A program made the position numbers and the translations under genes. Shown piece after piece: positions 23,707 to 34,990 of a stretch of DNA of 64,000 nucleotides (positions are counted from its first letter, which is position 1; every line of letters starts with the position of its first letter). The notes below the pieces were generated by a model that saw nothing but the letters and a program-made list of their open reading frames with translations, did no database searches and was not told the DNA's origin. Origin of the DNA: Rhodamnia argentea (taxonomy: Eukaryota; Streptophyta; Magnoliopsida; Myrtales; Myrtaceae); contig NC_063157.1 in assembly GCF_020921035.1 (NCBI RefSeq), positions 21,593,015-21,657,014 on the forward strand, read 5' to 3'.

Positions 23707-24363
23707 ATGGCCTCACCTCCGACCCTCCCGATCTCCTCCCAATCCACCACCGCGGGGGCTCAGTCTCAGCCCCAGCCGCCCATCGCCACGCACGCCCTCC
23801 GCGCGTTCGTCTCCCGCCTCTCCTCCTCCCTCCGGCAGGGCCTTTCCCAGCGCCGTCCCTGGTCCGAGCTCCTCGACCGGACCGCCATGGCCCGGCCTGA
23901 CAACCTCACCGAAGCCGCCTCACGGATCCGCAAGAACGCCTCCTATTTCAAGGTCAACTACATCGCCCTCCTCGCCGTCGTGCTTGCCCTCTCGCTTGTC
24001 ACCCACCCGTTCTCCCTCCTTGTGCTGCTCTCCCTCCTCGCCGCCTGGATCTTCCTCTACCTGTTCCGATCGTCCGATCAACCGCTGGTCGTCTACGGCC
24101 GCACGTTCTCCGACCGCGAGGTGCTGGGGATTCTCGTTCTTCTGACAATCGTCGTGGTGTTCTTGACGAGCGTTGGTTCACTGTTGATCTCCGCGTCGAT
24201 GATTGGAGTCGCTATCGTGTGCGCTCACGGTGCGTTCAGGGTTCCTGAAGATCTGTTCTTGGATGATGAGCAACCTGCAAATGCCGGATTGCTGTCATTC
24301 CTCAGTGGTGCCGCCTCGTCCGCTGCCGCAGCGGCTGCACCGGCGGTTGCCGCACGTGTGTAG
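23707..24363 (+). CDS. PRA1 family protein (prenylated Rab acceptor type)
   Basis: A single-exon gene encodes 218 residues. PRA1 proteins are small membrane proteins of the ER, Golgi and endosomes that interact with prenylated Rab GTPases in vesicle traffic. After an Ala/Ser/Pro/Gln-rich N-terminus comes the PRA1 domain from about residue 55: RPWSELLDRTAMARPDNL, then NASYFKVNYIALL. Two long hydrophobic hairpins follow (VNYIALLAVVLALSLVTHPF onward, and EVLGILVLLTIVVVFLTSVG onward). The end is FRVPEDLFLDDE plus an Ala-rich tail. The ATG at 23707 is the first Met in a frame that opens the expected N-terminus; an in-frame Met further upstream (23518) would add unsupported sequence across the TC repeat. 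Intronless structure is usual for plant PRA1 genes. It looks like subgroup B. Confidence 0.93.
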   Translation: MASPPTLPISSQSTTAGAQSQPQPPIATHALRAFVSRLSSSLRQGLSQRRPWSELLDRTAMARPDNLTEAASRIRKNASYFKVNYIALLAVVLALSLVTHPFSLLVLLSLLAAWIFLYLFRSSDQPLVVYGRTFSDREVLGILVLLTIVVVFLTSVGSLLISASMIGVAIVCAHGAFRVPEDLFLDDEQPANAGLLSFLSGAASSAAAAAAPAVAARV

Positions 24364-26735
24364 AGCTGGGTGGTATAATTCGATCTATGGGGTTGGTCAG
24401 GTTAATTTGACCTCCCTATCTTTTTAGTATGATAAAGTGATGATTCGTTTGTTATTAGGGTTTTGGAGTTGTTTTGGTTTAGGTTGGTTGTTGATGGGGG
24501 TGGCATGTTGATTCTTGTGTCAGAATGCGGTGTAAGATCTTGCGACTCTACTTTGATGAAGTTAGATCTGTGAATTTTCCAAATGAGAGATCTTAATTTC
24601 TTTTCGAATATGAATTCTTTGGTCCTGATATCTTGAGTTTCTTGATCTCTTATTCTGTCTTTGAATACTCGAAATCCGATTTGTTTATGGTGCATTTCTG
24701 CTTGGACTCGCATATTATGCAACAATTGGGAATTGGCTTGGATGTTGAAATTTGATCTAGATGCATGTTTATTTTAGGTTGATGAGTGAAGAGAACTGTT
24801 GGAGAGAAATACATTTGATGAGCTCTGAGGTTTTTCTATATAGTTTGATGAGTTCTGGAAGTTCCTCTAATCAGAGACTAATTTAAATTGGATATTAGCG
24901 ACCTATAAGTTATGAAAAGCTTCCCAAATCAATTCTTTTGATTCTGGAACTGCACATGTGGCTCCTTTTGCAGTTTGAGTTTTGATAAATTTCTGTATTC
25001 GTGATTGCAATGGAAGATCTGGATTATATTGTCTATCGAACAATTATGAGGATGAAGGGAGCTGCCAACACAGCAAGATACACCTGATTGGGTTGGATGA
25101 TGTTCTGTGAACTGGAGTTTGCTTTAGTGAAGGCCTAGTTAGCTCTTTTGGCATATACTTGCTTATGTCTTGTCGGCCCAAAGTTGTTGCAGGGTGCTGA
25201 CAATAGTGATAGGGTTTTTTCTTGGTCTTCTCTCCATTAGACCTCAAGTGAGAGTGCCCATGCATATCCATGTACGTTCTTGGTGTTTATCAAATCAGGA
25301 TGGAACTACGATGAAGGGTAAAAATTAAAATGGCTCAGGAATTGCCAGTCCTTAATGTGTCAGTCCTGCCAACTCAGTGTTAATGCTGTTCCGGCATCAA
25401 TTCATTTGGCTTTAGAATTGTTTCAAGGCAAATTATGACAATCTCAGGTTATTAACATATATAGCACTATGGTTAGGCTGGTATTGAGATTGAATTGGAG
25501 TTTGGAGGTTGACTTGAGCTTTGTGAAGAAAGGGTTTGTTACGTTTTTTTTTTTTTTTTTTGGTGGCGGCCAGTGGGGTTGGGGATATGTGTTTAGTCAT
25601 TCATGTTCAATTTAGGAAGCGTGGTTAATGATGAACTAGGTTTATCGCGAATTCACTTCGAAGAATTCTCCAATAATTTTGACAGAATGAATACAGGAAG
25701 TGGGTAGGGTCATGTTTCAGCAAAAATGTGTCTTAACAGTAGTCTAGAAATGCATCATTTATGTATGAGTAATGTGACTATATCCTGGTCCTGGTGGTGG
25801 TGGCTGCCTTCATAAAGGATGTGTGCTCTAATGTGCATTCAGATGTGGATTCTACCATAATCAGTTGTAGTTATTGTTGATTCAACAAGGAGTCATCACT
25901 TGGTGGTGGTTCAGTGAGTTTATGCTTCTAGTTAGTAAGCTACCATCTGTGTGTTATATAGTTCATTTGTCTTGCTAGATCAGGACCTGTCTGGGAAACA
26001 GAATTACCACCTACTACCATTTTCAAGAGGCTTTCAATGTTTGCCAACAAATGGAAGATCCTGCTGAATTTCTTTATGTTTTCATATCACATTGCTAAAG
26101 TCGTGGAGATTTAGGAGGTCTTAGATGTATATGTTTTGTTGAGGTAGTATTTCTTGTAGAATCACGCCGTCTGTTGTAATGGTTTATATGCCTATTCAAA
26201 TTCTTTCAACTTAAGTCGAGGCCGAAGGTTGACATGAAATGGGGTATATTTCCAGCATCACTTGTGGTTGGGTTCAGAAGGAGAGGACATGCAGAACTGC
26301 AGATCGATGTTGTTAAAATTGTCGAATTTCGAAAGGTCATATCTGTTGCATTGAGGGGTGTGGAAACATGTCTCTTGCAAACCATGTCTCCTCTCTGGCG
26401 GTTGAGAGCATTTTATGGTTCATGCACACTAATTCATATATCGTAGAGGCTCCAAAAGTTGTTGCCTCACTATTGGCAGTAGGGGCATGATGATTGTTTT
26501 TGCAATTTCTTTTATGAGAGACAATAGGAAATCGGTATTGAGTTCTGGATTTGCTGTAATCTTAGAACTCCGATGTACTGTGTATTCTTCTCAAGTGATG
26601 ACTAAATATTTTGTCGACCGTCGCGTACTATGTGCTAGGAGAACATTTGTTCGTACTGTAGCGTCATAATCTCGACTACATTGGAGAAAAATTGTTGTCC
26701 GCAGTTGTTTCTGACCATGGCTTGCCCATGGCTCT
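24364..26735. other. Gene-poor region downstream of PRA1
   Basis: The first few hundred bases should be the PRA1 3' UTR. The rest is AT-rich, with a T run at 25545-25561. Short frames (24402-24725 minus, 25044-25271 minus, 26234-26446 plus) have no recognised relatives. Confidence 0.45.
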
Positions 26736-26819
26736 GCACCTATGCAGGAAATTTAACCTTAAAAAAGGGATTCACTTGGATGGACTTCCAATCGGTTTCC
26801 TAATTCTTGAAAGCGAGAA

Positions 26820-26871
<52 letters not shown>

Positions 26872-26977
26872 CACCTATGCAGGAAATTTAACCTTAAAAA
26901 AGGGATTCACTTGGATGGACTTCCAATCGGTTTCCTAATTCTTGAAAGCGAGAAATTGTATATATATATATATATAG
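26736..26977. repeat. Perfect 88-bp duplication with (TA)n arrays
   Basis: The 88 bases at 26736-26823 are repeated without difference at 26871-26958. Each copy is followed by a TA microsatellite (about 45 bp and 18 bp) and then AGG. The unit length is 135 bp. The identity implies a recent slippage or unequal exchange event, or an assembly effect. Confidence 0.9.
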
Positions 26978-27244
26978 GCGACAAATTGCGCCATGGATGG
27001 GAGGCAAATCGGAGGCCGGAATTAGGGAGGAGAAGTCAATAGCTGGGCAAAAATTGGATTGCCAAGCTAATTAAGGAGAAGTTTAGGAACTTGGCCTGAA
27101 TTTTGTTTAAAAGCTTGCTCGTGTTACCAGCAGTAGCTAGCCTCTGGATTGAATTGGTCAAAGGTGTACTCAGACTGCCAAGTCTTATGGTTGTCAGTAA
27201 CTTGCATCTCATATCCCTTCTGTTCTGGCCGACAGGAGAAAATG
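26978..27244. other. Intergenic, nothing recognised
   Basis: This is a short stretch between the TA-repeat duplication and the Mutator-like MITE. No supported coding frame or repeat is seen. Confidence 0.4.
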
Positions 27245-27789
27245 AAACTTGCTTGAGAAAATTGTCTAGAAACTTAGAAAGTCCTAGACATATTATTGTA
27301 TTTTTTCCAATTCTATTTTAGACCTTTTAATTATACCAATTAAGTTCTAAACATTTTCATGTTTTGCTCATTGAGTTCATTTGGCCTACTGTAGCCGAAA
27401 ATTGCTGAAGTGGATTCCGACCATCGTACGTGGCACAATGGACGCCTTTGCTCGGTTTGGGCAAGGGCCATGATGTTCTTGCCAGCTAATGGGAGAGGGT
27501 GGTAGCCCTCGCCTATGGCTTCGGCTGCGACAATTTCAAAATAAAATAAAATAAATCCAAAAAATATTGGCATATAATTAAAAACTTTCTATAACGGTGC
27601 CGGTTATGCCACATGGGACGGTTAACTTTGACATAGCAATTTTTCGGCCAAAAAAGTGGCCAAATACACTCAATTGGCAAAACGTGTAAATGTTAAGGAC
27701 TCAATTAGCACAATTAAAAAGTTTAAAACCAAATTGATAAAAATGTAATAAGTTTTACGACTTTTTAGATAGTTTTTTCAAACTTGCTT
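27245..27789. mobile_element. Mutator-like MITE with 10-bp target duplication
   Basis: The element runs 27255-27779 (525 bp). AAACTTGCTT occurs directly before (27245-27254) and directly after (27780-27789). Long imperfect terminal inverted repeats of about 110 bp start GAGAAAATTGTCTAG on the left and GAAAAAACTATCTAAA on the right strand. They continue through matching words such as TTTTAATT..CCAATTAAG and CATTGAGTTCATTTGGCC. A GC-rich core around 27420-27530 separates the arms. No transposase is present. Long inverted repeats and a 9-10 bp duplication fit the Mutator group. Confidence 0.8.
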
Positions 27790-29054
27790 AGTTCGTTACC
27801 CTACCAAGAGTTTCCAACGCCCGCATTTCACGAAAACGATGTCCCGAAGTTAAATTCCAACAACGATGGTGTCCTCCATATCCTGGATTCTCAATCATCT
27901 CATTCCCGTAGGAACTTCTCACCCACCATAACCAACATGTGACAGCAAAATTGAATAACTGTAACGAATATTAGTAAAATAGAATTGCACAACTTTCTCT
28001 CAAACCGCTGTGTTTCTAATCTAGCATTTTCCTTGCGACTAAGTACAACTGGTTATGGAAGCTTTTCTTTGTCATCTCACATGTTCTCAGAAAGTCAATG
28101 GCCAACTTTGCGTGCTTCTTTAATGGCTCTTTCCCGTTCTTTCTTCTTCACCAATCTAATCTCTCAGTCATTGCCTTTTATCACAAGACTGAAACATTGT
28201 TCTCACCACGTGCTCACACCATATTTCTTGCGTTCTTGCCCCTTCCGCTTGCTATGATTCTCAGATAAAGCAAAACTTGTTAGGAAATACCTCGTCTCGA
28301 CGTTATTCTGTTTCCGGAAGCCGCGTAGAAGACGAAATGCGAGGAAGATTTGAGAAAATATAGATGAAGCCTTATTCTATCCACCTTCGGAAAGAATCCC
28401 TCGTAAGAAATATTACGCGCGGCGATTACTGTCGCTTCATAGAAAACCTACCGTGATGCAACAGTCGCATACATATTTGCATGTGCCGCACTTGAGGACT
28501 ATTAAGCCGCTGTCCGAATTCTGAAGTCAGATCTTTCGTTTTTACGGCGCATTTTCAGCGAATTAGGACAATGTTTCGTCGTCGAGACGATGATTAAAGT
28601 CCTTTTCTAAACTTGTTGGGTCAAAGGATGCATGGAGCATTATACTTGCTCACTTCTTCTTTTTCTTTCTGGTAAGACTCTTGTATTACTTGTCAAACCT
28701 CGCGAAAAACCTCAATGGGAAAATGACAAATTGGGAAGAGATTTTTCCCTTGCCGCGTAAACCCTTCAGCATAAAGATATATGCTTTGTGGAAATTCAAT
28801 CCTTCAGGGTCACTAGCTTTGCTCATTGGTGCAAGAAACTCAGCTCGCTTTCTGATAGGCTGATTGGGTGCAACAGATTGGACCGTAGGTTTGAAGTATA
28901 AGGTGACCCCTTTACATCACCCTGTGTTATGAATCAAAACCTAATCTGCCAACCCCTCCAAACAAATCTCTCTTTCTCTCTCTGCAGCATCAAAACTGTG
29001 ACTAAAGAACAAGTTAGGTTAGCTTATAGATCCAGAAAAAGGAAAGGAGAAAGC
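27790..29054. other. Intergenic, upstream of laccase
   Basis: No gene is supported; frames at 27985-28257 (+) and 28681-28863 (+) have no recognised relatives. The last few hundred bases should hold the laccase promoter. A CTGCCAACCCCTCCAAAC word near 28948-28965 faintly resembles AC-rich elements of lignin genes but is not an exact match. Confidence 0.4.
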
Positions 29055-29064
29055 TTTATATAAA
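29055..29064 (+). promoter_or_regulatory. TATA box of laccase
   Basis: TTTATATAAA sits 75 bases upstream of the laccase ATG at 29130, a normal distance for a plant TATA box with a short leader. Confidence 0.7.
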
Positions 29065-29129
29065 GAAGAGCCTGCTTTCGATGTAGAATTCCTTCCACAT
29101 TCACCCGCTTGTACATACTCGGCCGGAAC

Positions 29130-31440
29130 ATGAGAGTTCTCAAGAAGGGCCTAAGCTATCTCGTTCTTCTCTTTGCTTCGATAATGGTGTCAACAGCGGT
29201 TGCGAGAATCCAATACCATGATTTCGTAGTATGGCTTCGAAGCATACGTTTTCTCTTTTAAATTCTTCACTGGTTATGTGGAATGATGTGCCTAAGCACG
29301 CGTTTGAGGAACTAAATATCGGTTTCTACTTCGTAACATCGCCAAATCGCTACTAATTTTAGGTCCAAGCGACGTCTGTGAAGAGGCTATGCAGGACGCG
29401 AAGAACTATAACTGTGAACGGGCAATACCCCGGGCCTACCTTAGAAGTTAATGACGGAGATACTCTTGTGGTCAGTGTGGTTAATAGGGCTCGTTACAAT
29501 GTCACCATCCACTGGTAATTGCAAATTTTGCTCGCTATTTTCGGCGCTTGCTTTTGTTTGAATGGCAAAAAAAAGAAAGTATTTTCATTTATGTATAGTT
29601 GGTTATGATAGTACTTAATTGTCATTTGAATGTGATCTTCCTCGATCCTATTCTAGGCATGGGATAAGGCAGATGAGAACAGGATGGGCCGATGGACCGG
29701 AATTTATAACGCAGTGTCCCATTCGACCGGGAGGAAGTTACACCTACAGGTTCACCATTGAAGGACAGGAGGGTACGCTTTGGTGGCATGCGCACAGTTC
29801 TTGGCTTAGAGCCACCGTCTATGGTGCTTTGATCATCTATCCAAGACAAGGATCTACCTATCCTTTCACAGAGCCTAAGCGCGAGACCCCCATTCTGCTT
29901 GGTAAGAGCTTGAACCTCTCTCATTCTGTTTTCAGAGTGATCTTCTTGATGATGATGATGATTGGTCTGATAAGCTAATATCTGTGTATCATGGGAACAG
30001 GTGAATGGTGGAATGCGAATCCCATCGATGTAGTAAACGAGGCGGCTCGAACAGGAGGAGCTCCAAATGTATCAGATGCTTATACTATCAACGGTCAGCC
30101 TGGAGATCTTTACAGCTGCTCTAGTTCAGGTTTGTTCTGATAATCAAAGATATCTGTCAGAATTTTGGATCGCATGTGGATGCACTCTCCGAAGTTGCTT
30201 TTAGTTTCAAGTACATGACCATGCATTTTTTTGGGTCTAATTGCTATGCAGAAACCATTGTAGTCCCAATAGATAAAGGTGAGACGAGCCTCCTCCGGGT
30301 CATCAATGCTGCGCTCAATCAAGAGCTCTTCTTTGCCGTGGCCAACCACCGGCTCACTGTGGTTGGCGCTGACGCGTCCTACTTGAAGCCCTTCACCTCA
30401 TCTGTGATCATGCTCGGACCGGGCCAGACCACTGATGTTCTGATCACTGGAGACCAACCCCCGGCTCTTTACTACATGGCTGCGCGGCCCTACCAAAGCG
30501 CTCAAGGTGCTCCCTTCGACAATACGACGACCACGGCCATTCTCGAGTACTTATCCGCCCCTTGCCCGTCTAGGGGCATGCCGAGTACACCTATGATGCC
30601 CACTCTCCCAGCTTTCAATGACACGGCCGCGGCCGCGGCCTTCACTCAAAACTTGAGAAGCCCCAATAGCGTTCCTGTACCCACCGATATTGATGAGAGC
30701 CTCTTCTTCACCATCGGTCTAGGGCTCTTCAATTGCCCGTCGAATTTCAGAACCGACCAATGTCAAGGCCCGAACGGAACCCGCTTCACATCTAGCATGA
30801 ACAACGTGTCGTTCGTTCTTCCTTCCAGCTACTCCATCCTACAGGCTTACCATCAGAAAATACCTGGGGTGTTCACGACGGATTTCCCCGCGGTCCCGCC
30901 CGTGCAGTTCGATTACACAGGTAACGTCAGCCAGTCACTCTGGCAACCCGTTCCTGGAACCAAAGTGTACAAGTTGGAGTACGGGTCGAACGTGCAGCTA
31001 GTGTTACAAGATACCAGTATAGTGTCGGGCGAAAATCACCCAATCCACATTCATGGCTACAACTTCTACGTGGTGGCCGAAGGGTTCGGAAACTTCAATC
31101 CCGCGACCAACACCGCCAAGTTTAACCTTGTCGACCCTCCCATGAGGAACACGGTAGGAGTACCGGTGAATGGGTGGGCAGTCATCAGATTCGTCGCCGA
31201 TAATCCCGGTAAGAACAGAAGAGTGTAGTTCATTTTTGAGCAAGTATTATCTATAGTAGTGGCATGACTAACTTGGATCAAAAACACAATTGTGGATGGC
31301 AAAAAACAGGAGTGTGGATAATGCATTGTCACTTGGATGTGCACATCACATGGGGTCTTGCAATGGCATTCCTGGTAGAGAATGGAATTGGAGAGTTGCA
31401 ATCCATAGAGTCTCCGCCAGAGGATCTACCTCCTTGTTGA
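29130..31440 (+). CDS. Laccase (multicopper oxidase), LAC5/LAC12-like
   Basis: Laccases are apoplastic p-diphenol:oxygen oxidoreductases that oxidise monolignols and other phenolics. Six exons: 29130-29228, 29363-29514, 29657-29901, 30001-30129, 30252-31208, 31310-31440. The product is 570 residues and all introns are GT-AG. Residues 1-25 form a signal peptide ending STAVA before RIQYHDF. All four copper-ligand segments are present: HWHG (83-86), WWHAH (126-130), HPIHIHG (471-477) and [14 protein letters not shown] (533-546), with Leu544 at the axial position as usual in plant laccases. Three cupredoxin domains and many N-glycosylation sites (NVT, NDT, NGT, NNV) are visible. The protein ends in the usual DLPPC. 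By recall it is most similar to Arabidopsis LAC12/LAC5, a group linked to lignification. A damaged copy of its exon 5 end lies at 35226-35331. Confidence 0.96.
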
Positions 31441-32181
31441 AGAACAATATCCCCAGAGGAACAAAATTGCCCGAGTCGAGAAACTTGTTCGTAATTTCTC
31501 CCTTTTTTTTGGGCTATTGCTAGTCTTTTTTTTTTTTTCTTTTTCTTTTTGATTTGGCTAAATTACTAATTTTCCTGAGATTAGGGATTAGATTTTTTTT
31601 TTCCCATAGATAGATTTGGCTTCATTTTCTGAGTTTGTTTTTATAGTATTTTTTTAGCTAATTGATAAAAACTAATATAATTGAATTTGTATATGTGTCG
31701 GAATATATAAATATTAAACCAGTTAGCTATGATCCCATTAAATTTTTCAATATGTGTCTTGTCATCGACTAAATCCCCTATTCACAATGACATTTGCCTT
31801 TTCCAAGCGGAGTCTCTAATTGTATTCCTTGCTAAAAAGTGAACCCAAAAAAAAAAAAAGATGCCAATCTGGTGGAAAACGAATGGTATTGCAATAGTGG
31901 TGACTTACCAGGTCAATGCACGTTCCAATGAATTCTTGTTTGCTTCTCAATATCCTACACAGAACATCAAAATCTTCCCATAAATGTGTGTCTCTGTATG
32001 TACATACAGAATCTTATTGAATAATCTTACTGCGTGATAGGTACGGGTTAGGAATCCTTAGCTGTTGTGCCTGCCTTCATTCTGCGTGCACTTGTATTTT
32101 ACCCCATGCGCCATTATACTACGTAATATCATATTAAAACAGAGCGCGCGGTTAATAAGCAGGTGGCGCACGAAACCCGGA
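31441..32181. other. Laccase 3' region, no gene seen
   Basis: T-rich and A-rich low-complexity DNA that probably includes the laccase 3' UTR. No coding support. Confidence 0.5.
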
Positions 32182-32471
32182 CTATAAGTTCCTAAAATTT
32201 GTTTCTCGGATTGCATCATTCTCCGCATCAGCTTGTGCTCTCCAATCATGGCGCTCCCATCCTTATCAAAACTAAAGTCCAAACTCCAAAGACCAGATGG
32301 TGCAAAGAAGTTAGATTTGTAAAACGAGATTGAAAGTATAGGATGAATCTTACCATGGGCTATCGGTTTCCCATCCATCGGCTTCCCCTCATAGTTAGTA
32401 CTTCTGGCAGGGCGGGCGAGAACCGCCGGCACTGCAATCACCAGAACAATGAACAGTAGTAGTCTGGCCAT
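32182..32471 (-). CDS. Candidate small secreted peptide precursor
   Basis: The N-terminus MARLLLFIVLVIAVPAVLA is a clear signal peptide, followed by RPARSTNYEGKPMDGKPIAHG. A strong donor GTAAGATT follows at 32353, inside the 137-codon open frame 32471-32058. With exons 32471-32354 and 32261-32182 (92-bp intron) the product is 65 residues and ends near AIRETNFRNL. With an acceptor at 32272-32273 it ends sooner, after about 47 residues. Unspliced, the frame runs to 137 residues. A TATTTAAG box lies about 65 bases upstream and the start context is ACCCATGG. I do not recognise a named peptide family. Size, signal peptide and basic/polar mature part suit a secreted peptide, but this is inference. 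Confidence 0.5.
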
Positions 32472-32535
32472 GGGTTTTGACTGGGCTGTTTAAATGAGAT
32501 TTGAGAATGGGGGATGAAGTCTTTACCATGGGCCG

Positions 32536-32545
32536 CTTAAATAGG
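32536..32545 (-). promoter_or_regulatory. TATA-like box of small secreted peptide gene
   Basis: On the minus strand CTATTTAAG lies about 65 bases upstream of the ATG at 32471. This supports transcription of that otherwise unrecognised gene. Confidence 0.5.
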
Positions 32546-32550
32546 AGTTA

Positions 32551-33278
32551 AAAGGTTGGTGGTGGAGGTGGAAGATCCAATTTAATAGCAGATTTACCAC
32601 ACCACCCACATTTTACGGCCTAATACCCGAAAAAAATATCAAATTTTAACATATGTCCTAATTATATCCAAAAAAAAAATTTATGTCTCATAAAATACCC
32701 GAAACTTTTACTTTTGTTCAGGTTCTCTCTCATGATGAGGATTACTATGACGATTGGCTCTCGGTTGTTTCTATGTTTGTCCGCGTCTTTGCTGTTGGTT
32801 TTGGGGGCTAACTACGTGCCCACCGATAAAATCCTGCTGAATTGCAGGGCGGATCCGCACACCACCGTTCCCAATGGCCAGTTTTGAACTTGGACATTGG
32901 TTCCAAACTGCAGGGCGGATCCGCACACCATCGATACAATTCTTTTTTTTTAATTTTTTTCCCAGAGGGTTGCAAACAATGATCGTCACGATAAACACCT
33001 ATGTAATATTGCACCTCACTCATAGCTTTTGGGTCTCGAATGAAAGTATAAATAACACAGTACTACAAGCCATTGAAATCTAGCTTATTCCACCCACAAT
33101 TGCAATCCTCCGAAAACGACAGGAGGAATAACATGGTAATGTATAGACCATTGCAAATATCATTTAAATTTATATCAAATCGGGCACGTGCATAATATAT
33201 GCGTAGCACGTGCGAATGAAAGAATTGGTACTACGTTAATGCCTTTATTCACAGATAACTTATTACGAAGCCACCACT
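32551..33278. other. Intergenic with short direct repeats
   Basis: TGCAGGGCGGATCCGCACACCA occurs at 32843-32864 and again at 32909-32930; its centre GCGGATCCGC is a perfect palindrome. No gene is supported in this stretch. Confidence 0.6.
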
Positions 33279-34314
33279 TTGCACGGATATTGCACCATTT
33301 TTGTGATTAGTGCCTTTGATTTCTTGATGTCCATGATCCCTCATCTTACTGCTCCTCTTTCGCTCATCCCTGTAAGTCGTAATCTAATTATCTTCTTGCC
33401 AATGCAGGTGGGTCTGGCTGGCGCCAGAGGCGCCTCCACGTTCCTACTCTCCAAGGCCTTGCCGCTCGACGCCGCGGCCTTCGCCGAGCTCGCCGCCAAG
33501 GGCTCCCTTGCCGAACACCTTCCAGCCTTTTATGCCGCCGCCCGGTTGCTCAGCTTCCCAGACCTCGAGAAGCACCCGACCGACTCCGGCAAGAATGGCA
33601 TCACCTTCGCCCAGCAGGCGAATAGGTGGGTGGAGCTAGGTAAATTCTTCAGGGAATCGATGCTGAAGAAAGGCACGGTGATGGCAATGCCGAAACTTAG
33701 GGATAAAATGCCTGAAAGGTCCTTCTTGCCCTGTACGATCTCGTCTAATTTACCCTTTTCAACCTCGAAGCTCGTGGAGCTGAAGCGGATCTTCCACGCA
33801 CAAGACAACTCGTCGATGGAGGCGATGATGGCCTACGGGCTTGAAGTGTGCGAGTGGGCACCCAGCGTTGGGGAGACCAAGCAGTGCGTGGGTTCTATAG
33901 AGGACATGATCGATTTTACCACGTCCATCCTAGGCCGCAACGTCGCAGCCCGGTCGACGAAGAGCACGGCTGGGTCGAGGCACGACGTCATGGCTGGGAA
34001 AGTCGAGGGGATCAACGGCGGGAGGTTGACCCAGTCCGTGTCGTGCCACCAGATCCTCTTCCCATACCTGCTCTATTACCGTCATTCGGTCCCCCAAGTC
34101 CGGATCTACGAGGCAGATCTACTGGATCCGAAGACCAAGGAGAAGATCGACCACGGCGTGGCCATCTTCCACATCGACACATCGGAGTGGAGCGCTAACC
34201 ACGGTGCATTCCTGGTGCTAGGGTCGCGGCAAAGGTCTGATCGATGTCTGTCATTGGATTTGCGAGAATGACTTGGCTTGGACAATAACTAATTCAAGAT
34301 TGGGAAATTATTGA
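33279..34314 (+). pseudogene. Decayed BURP-domain gene (PG1-beta-like)
   Basis: Recognisable from 33408: STFLLSKALPLDAAAFAELA and LPAFYAAARLLSFPDLEKH match the N-terminal part of polygalacturonase-1 beta-like proteins. The family's long repeat region is absent, so the text jumps to FFRESMLKKGTVMAMPKLRD and a BURP domain. BURP proteins carry four spaced CH motifs; here the first is intact (SCHQ), two have lost the cysteine (YRHS for a CH, IFHID for ICHLD), and the last (VCHWICEND) is read only after a frameshift near 34220. The frame-0 product ends at 34271. No normal signal-peptide exon joins it: a 30-residue hydrophobic run from 33279 is followed by a donor GTAAGT (33371) and an acceptor only 37 bases later. 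I infer a pseudogene; sequencing error could explain the frameshift but not the cysteine losses. Confidence 0.8.
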
Positions 34315-34614
34315 TGGGTATTGTGGTGTTAAATAAGACCTCCTAGATTTGGCTTTGGTTGGGTTGTGTTGTGTTGGTGTTCATATTTGTTATATGAGGA
34401 TTTGCCATTTAAGGTTGGATTTGGGATAGTGTTCAGATGCTTGTTGATGTAAGTATTTGCCGCCAATATATTACTACAGTTTCGTGTTAAATCAAAATGT
34501 GCTCACAGTTCGCGACCGCTAACTTTCCTTGTCCGCCGTCCCCTCCACTCTTGCTTTGTGGAGTCGAGCCAAAATGACAAGCGAAGGCAGCGCGTGGGAG
34601 TGGGATGGAAATGA

Positions 34615-34648
<34 letters not shown>

Positions 34649-34754
34649 GCGTGAGGGAATCTCGAAATGACTCGTCATTGTGATGATCAATTACGGTAAA
34701 TTTCTTGCGGGAAAATTCACCAGCACAGACATTTTAGCACGGCAATGGGAGGCA
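34315..34754. other. Intergenic with (CT)n microsatellite
   Basis: A CT microsatellite lies at about 34617-34644. No coding support. Confidence 0.5.
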
Positions 34755-34990
34755 TCTTTTTTTTTTGTTGGGGATCGAAATTAAACTTTATTTAGATTTA
34801 AAGAGTTCCAAGAAAACAAGCCCAAAGACGGGGCACGAAAGGGGGAGTGAATTTTGACAAATTGCTTTAGCTACGAAGTCAGCAACTTGATTTTCTGACC
34901 TTCCATGGTGGGCTATGCTCAACTGCTCAAAATCGGATAACTGGGCTTGGGCTTCCACCAAAAATAGCTTCAACCTCCCTCCCACGTGGA
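34755..34990 (-). mobile_element. LINE 3' tail with RNase H remnant
   Basis: A minus-strand frame includes DFEQLSIAHHGRSENQVADF, then VAKAICQNSLP. This matches the end of a plant retroelement RNase H domain (the R..N..AD..AK signature). It is followed downstream by an A-run (T run at about 34758-34768 on plus), as at the end of a non-LTR retrotransposon. Only the last about 230 bases remain, a typical 5'-truncated insertion. Confidence 0.65.

Noticed and set aside
23483-24145. 220-codon frame overlapping the PRA1 gene
   Set aside because: It is a shifted frame of the GC-rich PRA1 coding region, with Ser/Pro/Arg-rich shadow composition.
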